A stretch of DNA of 64,000 nucleotides, taken from NCBI GenBank assembly GCA_023512135.1, contig JAIMAG010000008.1, positions 43,395 through 107,394 on the forward strand, read 5' to 3'. A model generated the notes under the pieces. It made no database searches and had not been told where the DNA came from. It saw nothing but the letters and a program-made list of their open reading frames with translations. Shown here piece by piece: positions 44,112-51,035 of the stretch (the stretch's first letter is position 1; each line of letters starts with the position of its first letter). This DNA comes from Terriglobia bacterium. Its GTDB lineage: Bacteria > Acidobacteriota > Terriglobia > Acidiferrales > UBA7541. The position numbers and the translations under genes were made by a program.

Positions 44112-44140
44112 TTGACTTTCGCCTTCCGTTCGCCTAGCTT
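44112..44140 (+). promoter_or_regulatory. lexA promoter with possible LexA operator
   Basis: TTGACT (44112-44117) and TAGCTT (44135-44140) are 17 bases apart. Within the spacer is TTTC-N7-GTTC (44117-44131), one base away from GTTC-N7-GTTC. A wider 7-base direct repeat, TTCGCCT, occurs twice with an 11-base period (44118-44124 and 44129-44135) and runs into the -10. This placement fits autorepression but is unproved. Confidence 0.5.
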
Positions 44141-44176
44141 GTTTGTGCCCGGTCCTCACTGTTACGGGGTGCAGCG

Positions 44177-44809
44177 ATGATCCTCACACGCCGCCAGAAG
44201 GAAGTCCTCGACTTTCTGGTCAGCTTTTACAACAAGCACCGCTACGCGCCGAGCTACGAAGAAATCGCCCGCGGGCTGAAGTTGACCTCGCTGGCCACCG
44301 TGCACAAGCACATCACCACGTTGGAGCGCAAGGGCTACATTCGCCGCGGCTACAATCAGAGCCGCTCCATCGAAATCCTGCAACTGCCGCGCCCCGTCCG
44401 CGAGCAGGTCATCGAACGCTACGCGCACAGCGGCACGGCCTTGCCCCTGGTCGGCCGCATTGCAGCGGGCCGTCCGCTGGAAGCGGTCGAGGATCGCGAG
44501 GAAATCTCCCTGGCCGACTTCACTCGCGGCCGCAACACCTTCGTCCTTCAGGTCAAGGGCGACTCCATGAAGGACGATCACATCCTCGACGGAGACTACA
44601 TCGTCGTCGAGCAAACCCAGGTCGCCAATCCCGGCGAAATCGTCGTCGCGCTCGTGCGCGGGGAAGAAGCCACGTTGAAACGTTTCTATCGTGCTTCCGG
44701 AGGCCGGGTTCGGCTGCAACCCGCCAACGCGGAAATGGAACCGATCGTATTGCCCGCGTCGGAAGTGCAGATTCAGGGCCGCGTCATCGGCGTCCTCCGC
44801 AAATACTAA
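44177..44809 (+). CDS. lexA: SOS-response repressor LexA
   Basis: LexA represses DNA-repair genes until RecA filaments make it cut itself. The 210-residue protein has an N-terminal winged helix (QKEVLDFLVSFYNKH, then SLATVHKHITTLERKGYI) and the C-terminal S24 self-protease. The cleavage site is Ala97-Gly98 in IAAGRP, the nucleophile Ser130 in GDSMKDD and the general base Lys168 in TLKRFY. All catalytic parts are intact. The promoter carries direct-repeat elements that might be its operator. After the stop, 44810-44984 has an imperfect hairpin (44897-44928) and no gene. Confidence 0.97.
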   Translation: MILTRRQKEVLDFLVSFYNKHRYAPSYEEIARGLKLTSLATVHKHITTLERKGYIRRGYNQSRSIEILQLPRPVREQVIERYAHSGTALPLVGRIAAGRPLEAVEDREEISLADFTRGRNTFVLQVKGDSMKDDHILDGDYIVVEQTQVANPGEIVVALVRGEEATLKRFYRASGGRVRLQPANAEMEPIVLPASEVQIQGRVIGVLRKY

Positions 44810-44984
44810 CTAACTGAATACAGGTGGCGGTTGGATTTCAGGCCTTTGTCCCAGATGCGATAACGCAAACCTGTCTAGCACAGGAACAGCCATCAGACCA
44901 GCCAAACTCGTCGGAGCGAGGTGCTGGTTCTTGTCATCAGTAATTAACTTGTTTAGTATTTCATGAAAGAGGGAAGGTGGTCTT

Positions 44985-45677
44985 ATGTTCCGATCCGGAC
45001 TCTATTCTTCGGTGTGCCTCACGCTTATGTTTTTTTCTTTGGGAGTGGTCTCTTGGGGAGACCTCCTATCTTCCGGTCGCCACCGGTCTGCGGGGAGCCT
45101 GGAAGTTACGGTTGTCCGGCAACCGGGGGTGCCGTTCACGATTACTCGCGCGATTGCGACAAGCGATATCGTGCTGCGAAAGACCTCGATCCACCTCGCG
45201 GTGGAGAACACCACGCGTGAGCACATAAAAGAAGTCAGTATCTTTGTTGCAGTGTTGGATGGACAAGGACAGCCTCGTGGCGGCCAAAGGACCTCACAGC
45301 GCATTTCGCTTCGACCGGATGAAGAACAGCATATTACGTTCGATTTAAGCAATCTGTTGTTCCTCGACCCCACCCGAGACGCCGCCCGTATCTCCTTGGC
45401 GATAGATGGCTGGGTGGGTGAGGACACGGCCGCCTTGCAACCTTATTCCGAGAGGGCTTTGCTCCAGGCCATACTCGGCCTCACGTCACTGCCGAGCCAG
45501 CCTGCCCACATCACATCGGTCCAGGACTTTGAACCTCTGTGTGATGAAAGCAGCTTCTGCGACAATTGCCAAAATCGCGCGACAACGCTGTGCGGTTCCC
45601 GTGGTGTTGGCAGTTTTAACTGCACGTTCACCCGCGAGTCCTGCAGTTGCAGCTTTACTTGTGCAGGCGGTCGTTAG
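44985..45677 (+). CDS. Secreted protein of unknown family with Cys-rich tail
   Basis: I do not recognise this 230-residue protein. It has a signal peptide (SVCLTLMFFSLGVVSWG). The middle, about residues 35-150, looks like a beta-sandwich (IHLAVENTTREHIKEVSIFVAVLDG, EQHITFDLSNLLFLD). The last 45 residues contain eight Cys in CDESSFCDNC...LCGS...FNCT...SCSCSFTC, suitable for four disulfides or a metal knot. Codon choice is less GC-biased than that of its neighbours, a sign of recent arrival. The ATG is near GGAAGGTGG. No export or modification genes are adjacent. Confidence 0.75.
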   Translation: MFRSGLYSSVCLTLMFFSLGVVSWGDLLSSGRHRSAGSLEVTVVRQPGVPFTITRAIATSDIVLRKTSIHLAVENTTREHIKEVSIFVAVLDGQGQPRGGQRTSQRISLRPDEEQHITFDLSNLLFLDPTRDAARISLAIDGWVGEDTAALQPYSERALLQAILGLTSLPSQPAHITSVQDFEPLCDESSFCDNCQNRATTLCGSRGVGSFNCTFTRESCSCSFTCAGGR

Positions 45678-46031
45678 TCGGAGCGGTGCTGTCCAGCAGT
45701 CGCTCAATTCCGCACCGGAATTCAGCAGAGCCACCCTGCAATCCGTAGTGTCAGAGCTGTACCTCCGAAGCGGAACGTCCTGGGGCTCCTTCCTCCTCTG
45801 TTCGTTCCTCGGTCGGACGACTTTCAGATCGAAGCACAAACGGAATACCTGCGCGCTCCGCTGCTTTGTCCGCGGTTCGTTGTTGCCTGGGCAACACTTC
45901 TGCTTCATTTTTGGCTTGCACCGGTTTGCAGCGCGGGACTAGAGTGAGGACTCCCAGCTCTCAGAGTCTTGCTCCAAATCCTTGCACTGGCCCGGGGCAG
46001 TCTCTGAGGTCCCGGGGCCAGACCAGGGGGA
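45678..46031. other. Intergenic region before the bactofilin gene
   Basis: About 350 bases without a gene I can support. A candidate promoter is TTGCAC (45916-45921) with TAGAGT (45940-45945), 18 bases apart. It also contains a run of short inverted segments near 45985-46020 (CCCGGGG and CCCCGGG-like), without T-runs. Confidence 0.4.
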
Positions 46032-46577
46032 ATGATGTGGGGAAGCAAGAAACCCGAGCAAAAAACCGGTGTCCCCGCGCCGGGAACGTCGCCCGCTCTG
46101 CGGGACCGGCCCGCCGGGAAGCCTGAGGAGGCAGCAGCCATGAATCCCAACGAAACTCCGCGCACGGGCGCCATCCCGCCGAGCGTTTCCGGCGGCGTCG
46201 CCCGGCTTGGCCCCAGCCTGCATGTGAAAGGCGAAATCTCCGGCAACGAAGACCTGCACGTAGATGGCAGCGTCGAAGGACTGATTTCGCTCGAAGACCG
46301 CAAGCTCACCGTCGGCGCCAGCGCCCGGCTCACTGCCGACGTGCAAGCCCGCGAGATCGTCGTCTACGGCAGCGTCAAGGGCAATCTGCGCGCTCGCGAT
46401 CGCATCGAGATTAAAAAGGATGGTTCGGTGGTTGGCGATTTGACCACTGCCCGCATCATGATCGAAGACGGCGCCTACTTCAAGGGTGCCATCGAGATTG
46501 ATCGCGGCGAAGGCGCTGCCGATAAGCCGACACTGGTCCGCGCGGCTCAGGCTGTGCCGAAAACCGCCAGCGGTTAG
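46032..46577 (+). CDS. Bactofilin (polymer-forming cytoskeletal protein)
   Basis: A 181-residue protein that would assemble into filaments under the membrane and take part in cell shape or polar positioning. The central bactofilin domain (about residues 55-160) is a beta-helix built of short repeats: GEISGNEDLHVDGSVEGLI, VGASARLTADVQAREIVVYG and KGNLRARDRIEIKKDGSVVG. Disordered N- and C-terminal ends flank it, as usual. Start is one of two adjacent ATG codons (46032 or 46035) after GGGGG. A terminator follows directly. Confidence 0.93.
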   Translation: MMWGSKKPEQKTGVPAPGTSPALRDRPAGKPEEAAAMNPNETPRTGAIPPSVSGGVARLGPSLHVKGEISGNEDLHVDGSVEGLISLEDRKLTVGASARLTADVQAREIVVYGSVKGNLRARDRIEIKKDGSVVGDLTTARIMIEDGAYFKGAIEIDRGEGAADKPTLVRAAQAVPKTASG

Positions 46578-46617
46578 TTCGCTGCCGCTGCGGTGCCCCG
46601 TTCCGTTCCACTCAGCC

Positions 46618-46650
46618 GCGGGGGCAGCTGCCCCCGCGCTTCTCTTTTCT
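46618..46650 (+). terminator. Rho-independent terminator after bactofilin
   Basis: A perfect 20-base palindrome at 46618-46637 (GCGGGGGCAG and its complement) forms a 10-bp stem, effectively 8 bp with a 4-base loop, and is followed by GCTTCTCTTTTCT. Bases 46651-46835 show no other feature. Confidence 0.8.
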
Positions 46651-46835
46651 GGGTTCCAGATTGCCGCCGGCGGGAACCGGCTTACCTCGGCCGTCTGACA
46701 CAAAATCCGAGCGCAGCTCTCCGGTGCCGTTTCACCCTGAGGTGGTAACGTGCAAATCGAACTGCGCGGCCATCGCAGCCCGGGTCCGGCTGCATGGGTG
46801 CATGTGGTGGTGCCGCCCAATCGTGCCGGGCTGCG

Positions 46836-46864
46836 TTGACAAAACTCCGATGTTTCCTTATTCT
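46836..46864 (+). promoter_or_regulatory. Promoter of the rplM-rpsI operon
   Basis: TTGACA (46836-46841) and TATTCT (46859-46864) are exactly 17 bases apart, an almost ideal housekeeping promoter. The transcript would start near 46871, about 30 bases before rplM. Confidence 0.85.
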
Positions 46865-46901
46865 CAGAGTTTGTCCCCGAGGGAAAGGGTGTGACTGAGC
46901 G

Positions 46902-47351
46902 ATGCGCACGTATGTCCCGCAGGGCCGTGAGGCCATCGAGTTGACCCAGGGCAATCGCTGGTGGGTGATCGACGCGGCCGGCCAGGTGCTGGGTCGTGTG
47001 GCCACCCGTGCCGCCCGACTGCTGATCGGCAAGGATAAACCGCAGTTTACGCCGCATCTCGATTGCGGAGACCACGTGGTCATCATCAACGCCGCACAGG
47101 TTCGACTGACGGGCAAAAAGCTGGAGCAGAAGGTGTATCGCCATCATTCGGGCTACCCGGGCGGTCTGAAAGAAGTCGCTGCGGCGCGCCTGTACCGCGA
47201 ACGGCCTGAAGTCATGGTGCGTGACGCTGTACTCGGCATGCTGCCGAAAAACAAACTGCGCGCGCATCGCGCCCGCAAGCTGCGGGTCTATCGCGACGCC
47301 AGTGGCCTGGCCCGCCACGCAGCTCAGAAACCGCAGCCCGTGACGCTCTAG
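46902..47351 (+). CDS. rplM: 50S ribosomal protein uL13
   Basis: Large-subunit protein L13. The 149-residue product has RWWVIDAAGQVLGRVATRAARLL near the start, the conserved GDHVVIINAAQVRLTGKK and the YRHHSGYPGG turn, and HRARKLRVYRD at the C-terminus. Length is typical. It is first in the rplM-rpsI unit, behind a strong promoter, with 24 bases to rpsI. Confidence 0.97.
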   Translation: MRTYVPQGREAIELTQGNRWWVIDAAGQVLGRVATRAARLLIGKDKPQFTPHLDCGDHVVIINAAQVRLTGKKLEQKVYRHHSGYPGGLKEVAAARLYRERPEVMVRDAVLGMLPKNKLRAHRARKLRVYRDASGLARHAAQKPQPVTL

Positions 47352-47375
47352 CTGCGGCCGGTTCGAGGAGGAACG

Positions 47376-47786
47376 TTGAGTACAACCCCGACGACGATGG
47401 CAGAAAAATTCTACGGCACCGGCCGTCGCCGCGAAGCCGTCGCCCGCGTCTTCCTCCAGCCGGGCACGGGACGTTTTACCGTCAACCATCGCCCCGTGGA
47501 AGACTATTTCAAGAATGTCGCCTGGTTGAAAACCGCGGTCGAACCGCTCGAGTTCACCCAGTTGAAAACGCAGGTGGACGTCTACGCGACTGCCCGGGGC
47601 GGAGGCGTCGGCGGACAGGCCGGTGCGGTGCGCTTGGGGCTGGCCCGTGCGCTGGCGCTGTTTCGTCCTGAGCTGCGTCCCGCACTGCGCAAAAACGGAT
47701 TTCTGACGCGCGACCCGCGCATGAAAGAGCGCAAGAAGTACGGCCAGAAGGGTGCGCGGAAGCGCTTCCAGTACAGCAAGCGGTAA
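47376..47786 (+). CDS. rpsI: 30S ribosomal protein uS9
   Basis: Small-subunit protein S9. It has GTGRRREAVARVFLQPGTG, the central ARGGGVGGQAGAVRLGLARAL and the conserved basic end DPRMKERKKYGQKGARKRFQYSKR, whose Lys-Arg tail reaches the P-site tRNA. AGGAGG (47366-47371) lies four bases before TTG 47376, so I use that start, giving 136 residues; the ATG at 47397 is the alternative and lacks a ribosome site of its own. Confidence 0.95.
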   Translation: MSTTPTTMAEKFYGTGRRREAVARVFLQPGTGRFTVNHRPVEDYFKNVAWLKTAVEPLEFTQLKTQVDVYATARGGGVGGQAGAVRLGLARALALFRPELRPALRKNGFLTRDPRMKERKKYGQKGARKRFQYSKR

Positions 47787-47792
47787 CCCGGC

Positions 47793-47873
47793 GCCCGCGC
47801 TGCGGGCGATCTCGCGGCCGGCAAGGTGCCGGCAAAAGGGTGTTCGCCCCGGATTGCGGGGTGCCAAGCACCC
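47793..47873 (+). promoter_or_regulatory. Three-hairpin RNA leader before rpsB
   Basis: Three stem-loops are packed into the rpsI-rpsB gap: GCCCGC-GCT-GCGGGC (47793-47807), GCCGGC-AAGGT-GCCGGC (47817-47833), and a two-part stem with GGGTG/CACCC outside and CCCCG/CGGGG inside (47838-47873). The last ends seven bases before the strong AAAGGAGG. It may terminate, process or regulate; S2-binding leaders are known in other bacteria. I cannot match it to a catalogued motif. Confidence 0.5.
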
Positions 47874-47891
47874 GTTCTCAAAGGAGGTCCG

Positions 47892-48800
47892 TTGGCTGTT
47901 GAAATTTCGATGAAGGAATTGCTGGAGGCCGGAGTCCATTTCGGCCACCAGACCCGCCGTTGGAACCCGAAGATGAAGGAGTACATCTTCGGCGAGCGCA
48001 ATGGTATCCACATTATCGACCTGCAGAAAACCCTGAAGCTGTTCCGCGAAGCCGCCCGCTTCATCACCGAACTGACGGCCCAGGGCAAAACCGTTCTCTT
48101 TGTCGGCACCAAGCGCCAGGCCAGCGAAGCGATTGCGGAAGAAGCCCAGCGCTGCGGCGCCTTTTATGTGAATCACCGCTGGCTCGGAGGCACGCTGACC
48201 AATTGGACCACCCTGCAGAAATCCATCAAGCGGCTGCGCGAGCTGAAGGCTATGAAGGAAGATGGCCGCATGGACCAGCTCTCGAAAAAAGAAGCCGCAC
48301 GGCTGGAGCGCGAGCTGAAACACCTGCAGCAGAACCTGGCGGGCATCGAAAATATGACCTCGTTGCCTGACTGCCTGTTCGTCATCGATTGCAGTGCCGA
48401 AGAAATCGCCGTGCGCGAAGCGCGCCGCATGGGCATTCCGGTGGTCAGTATCGTGGACACCAACTCGGACCCCTCGCTGGTCGATTACGTGATCCCGGGC
48501 AACGATGACGCCCTGCGCGCGATCCGCCTGTTTGCTTCCAAGATTGCCGATGCCGTGCTCGAGGGCCGTCGCGCCTACGAGCAGGGCCAGCTCGCCGAGG
48601 CCAAGGCCCTCGAAGAAACGCCCGCGGCCGAAGAAGCCGTCGAGTACGTGGACACCAGCGCCTACGAAGCGTACGAGCAGCCCGAAGGCGAATACCTGGA
48701 CGAGGAAGAGGCGCTGGCGGCCGGTTACGCCCGGGACGACTACCCGGATGAAAATTCTGCCGAAGAGGCCGTGCCTTCCGAGGAAGAGAAACCGAGCTGA
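47892..48800 (+). CDS. rpsB: 30S ribosomal protein uS2
   Basis: Small-subunit protein S2. The 302-residue product starts [25 protein letters not shown], with [22 protein letters not shown] and [24 protein letters not shown], all standard. A strong AAAGGAGG at 47880-47887 lies four bases before TTG 47892; the longer frame would begin within the leader hairpins. The last 75 residues are an acidic, Glu/Ala/Tyr-rich extension that most bacteria lack, and it is likely disordered. tsf follows, as in most genomes. Confidence 0.96.
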   Translation: MAVEISMKELLEAGVHFGHQTRRWNPKMKEYIFGERNGIHIIDLQKTLKLFREAARFITELTAQGKTVLFVGTKRQASEAIAEEAQRCGAFYVNHRWLGGTLTNWTTLQKSIKRLRELKAMKEDGRMDQLSKKEAARLERELKHLQQNLAGIENMTSLPDCLFVIDCSAEEIAVREARRMGIPVVSIVDTNSDPSLVDYVIPGNDDALRAIRLFASKIADAVLEGRRAYEQGQLAEAKALEETPAAEEAVEYVDTSAYEAYEQPEGEYLDEEEALAAGYARDDYPDENSAEEAVPSEEEKPS

Positions 48801-48913
48801 GCCGCTGGCACCGCGTTCTGTTCTTCGATAGGCACGCAGCGGAAGCATCGCGACTGGCATCCAAAATTTTGCAGCAAGAAAAATTCAGTGCGGAAAAGGA
48901 CGTGCCCATTCCT

Positions 48914-49567
48914 ATGACCACGCAGCCGAAAGAAGTGAACATCTCTGCCCGGCAGGTCAAGGAGCTTCGCGAGCGGACCGGTGCCGGAGTTCTCGACTGC
49001 CGCGCCGCACTCGCGGAAGCCGCCGGCGACATCGAAAAGGCCATCGAACTGCTGCGCAAGAAAGGACAGGCCGCCGCCCAGAAGAAAGCTCAGCGCCAGG
49101 CCACCGATGGTCTGGTCGGCAGCTACATCCACATGGGCGGCAAGATCGGCGTGCTGGTCGAAGTCAACTGCGAAACCGACTTCGTGGCCCGCACCGAGGA
49201 GTTCCAGCGACTCTGCCACGACCTGGCCATGCACATCGCCGCGCTCGACCCCAAATACATCCGCCGGGAAGACGTCACCGAAGACATGCTCGCCCGGGAG
49301 CGCGAAATCTTCGCCGCACAGGCCCGCGCCCAGGGCAAGCCCGAAGCCGTGATCGACCGCATCGTCCAGGGCAAAATGGAAAAGTTTTACGAAGAAAACT
49401 GTCTCTACGAACAGCATTTCATCAAGGATGAATCCGTCACCATCCGTGAGCTGATTGACAGCCTGATGGCGAAGGTAGGTGAAAAAATCGTGGTCAGCCG
49501 CTTCGTCCGCTTCAAGGTCGGCGAAGCGGGGGGCAGTGTCTCCAGCGAGGGATCGCCGGCCGGGTAA
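48914..49567 (+). CDS. tsf: Translation elongation factor EF-Ts (short form)
   Basis: Guanine-nucleotide exchange factor for EF-Tu. The 217-residue protein starts with the UBA-like domain ([35 protein letters not shown]), then [26 protein letters not shown], the core that contacts EF-Tu, and ends after the C-terminal helix. It is of the short type seen in Thermus and cyanobacteria, lacking part of the second core domain of the E. coli protein. I chose ATG 48914; an in-frame GTG at 48902 is also possible. tuf is at the right edge of this window. Confidence 0.95.
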   Translation: MTTQPKEVNISARQVKELRERTGAGVLDCRAALAEAAGDIEKAIELLRKKGQAAAQKKAQRQATDGLVGSYIHMGGKIGVLVEVNCETDFVARTEEFQRLCHDLAMHIAALDPKYIRREDVTEDMLAREREIFAAQARAQGKPEAVIDRIVQGKMEKFYEENCLYEQHFIKDESVTIRELIDSLMAKVGEKIVVSRFVRFKVGEAGGSVSSEGSPAG

Positions 49568-49580
49568 CCCCGGCTTCCTG

Positions 49581-49608
49581 TTGGTCATCGCCCATTCTTT
49601 GCTACAAT
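49581..49608 (+). promoter_or_regulatory. Promoter of pyrH-frr
   Basis: TACAAT (49603-49608) is an extended -10 (TGC) with TTGGTC (49581-49586) 16 bases upstream. Transcription would start near 49615, about 70 bases before the pyrH ATG, so pyrH-frr can be made independently of tsf. Confidence 0.55.
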
Positions 49609-49687
49609 GCCGCCGGGCGTCCGCCCGGGGGCCGGAGCGGATGGCGTGGGCCGCCCCGTTTGCCGGCACGCCGTCTCGGCTGTTCCG

Positions 49688-50419
49688 ATGTTTGCGCAAA
49701 CACCGACGCCGGTCTATCGCCGCATTGTGCTGAAGCTCTCAGGGGAATCCCTGCAGGGCCCGCAGGGCTATGGCATCCACAGCGAGACGGTGGCCGCAAT
49801 CGCCCGAGAAATCAAGGAAGTCAAAGACCTCGGCGTGGAAATCGCCATCATGGTCGGCGGCGGGAACATTTTTCGGGGGACCCGTCAGCAGGGGCTGGCG
49901 ATTGACCGTGCCACTGCCGACTACATGGGCATGCTCGCGACTGTGCTGAACGGTCTGGCGCTGCAGGATGCCCTGGAAAAGCTCGGCTGCTTCACCCGCC
50001 TGATGAGCGCGATCGAAATGCATCAGGTCGCCGAACCCTTCATCCGCCGCCGCGCCACACGCCACCTGGAAAAGGGCCGCGTGGTCATCTTTGCCGCCGG
50101 CACCGGCAATCCGTACTTTTCGACCGACACGGCCGCGGCCCTGCGTGCTATGGAAATCAAAGCCGAGGTCATCTTGAAGGCCACCCGCGTCGAGGGCATC
50201 TATGATGCCGACCCGGAAAAGGTCGCCGGCGCGCGCAAGTTCGATCGCATCAGCTATCTGGACGTGATCCAGCGCGGGCTGGCCGTCATGGATTCCACCG
50301 CCATCACCATGTGCATGGACAACCGTTTGCCGATCGTCGTCTTCAATCTGAACGTGCCCGGCAATATCAAACGCGTCGTGCTCGGCGAAAAGGTCGGCTC
50401 GCTGGTCACGCACGACTGA
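49688..50419 (+). CDS. pyrH: UMP kinase
   Basis: Phosphorylates UMP to UDP in pyrimidine synthesis. The 243-residue protein has the amino-acid-kinase fold motifs [12 protein letters not shown], the GGGNIFRG phosphate loop and a C-terminal [19 protein letters not shown], usual for the bacterial hexameric enzyme. Start at ATG 49688 gives family length; the frame opens earlier in the promoter region. It is 24 bases before frr, a conserved order (tsf-pyrH-frr). Confidence 0.96.
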   Translation: MFAQTPTPVYRRIVLKLSGESLQGPQGYGIHSETVAAIAREIKEVKDLGVEIAIMVGGGNIFRGTRQQGLAIDRATADYMGMLATVLNGLALQDALEKLGCFTRLMSAIEMHQVAEPFIRRRATRHLEKGRVVIFAAGTGNPYFSTDTAAALRAMEIKAEVILKATRVEGIYDADPEKVAGARKFDRISYLDVIQRGLAVMDSTAITMCMDNRLPIVVFNLNVPGNIKRVVLGEKVGSLVTHD

Positions 50420-50443
50420 CCGCGCCAGGAACGGGGAGTGGCA

Positions 50444-51019
50444 ATGACTACGGTGGCAACAGCGAAAGACGCTCTGGCCCAGGCCCGCCAGCGCATGGAA
50501 AAGGCCGTCGAAGACTTCCGCCGCGAGCTGGCCACGCTCCGCACCGGCCGTGCCAGCGTGGGCCTGCTGGAACACATCCGCGTGGACTACCACGGCAGCC
50601 CGCTCACCATCCAGCAGCTCGGCACCCTTTCGGTTCCCGACCCCACGCAGATTCTGATTGCCCCCTGGGATCCCGCTGCCGTGCCGCTGATTGACCGCGC
50701 GATTCGCGCCTCGGATCTCGGCCTGAATCCCACCACCGATGGCAAAATCATCCGCGTCCCCATCCCCCCGCTCACCGAAGAGCGTCGCAAGGAGCTCGTC
50801 CGGCATCTCCACAAAGTCCTGGAAAATCATCGCACCGCCGTGCGGAACATCCGCCGGGATTTGAAAGAGGCGATCGAAAAGCTGGAGAAGGAAAAGAAGC
50901 TCAGTGAAGATGAGCGCAAGCGCGCCCTGGAAGAGCTCGACAAGATTACGCAGACGGAGATCAAAAAACTGGAAGAGCTCTCTTCCGCCAAAGAGAAGGA
51001 AATCCTGGAGCTGAAGTAG
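50444..51019 (+). CDS. frr: Ribosome recycling factor
   Basis: Works with EF-G to split ribosomes after termination. The 191-residue protein has the three-helix bundle: MEKAVEDFRRELATLRTGRAS, then the beta domain with LEHIRVDYHGSPLTIQQL and the helices RNIRRDLKEAIEKLEKEK and EDERKRALEELDKIT. Start at ATG 50444, five bases after GGGGAG. The frame is open one codon pair earlier at GTG 50438. It is last in the operon and ends 17 bases from the convergent giant gene on the minus strand. Confidence 0.97.
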   Translation: MTTVATAKDALAQARQRMEKAVEDFRRELATLRTGRASVGLLEHIRVDYHGSPLTIQQLGTLSVPDPTQILIAPWDPAAVPLIDRAIRASDLGLNPTTDGKIIRVPIPPLTEERRKELVRHLHKVLENHRTAVRNIRRDLKEAIEKLEKEKKLSEDERKRALEELDKITQTEIKKLEELSSAKEKEILELK

Positions 51020-51035
51020 GTCGCACCACGAGCAG

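Noticed and set aside
45939..48860. 973-codon open frame on the minus strand across bactofilin and ribosomal genes
   Set aside because: The plus strand holds bactofilin, rplM, rpsI and rpsB with conserved motifs; this is a GC-rich shadow.
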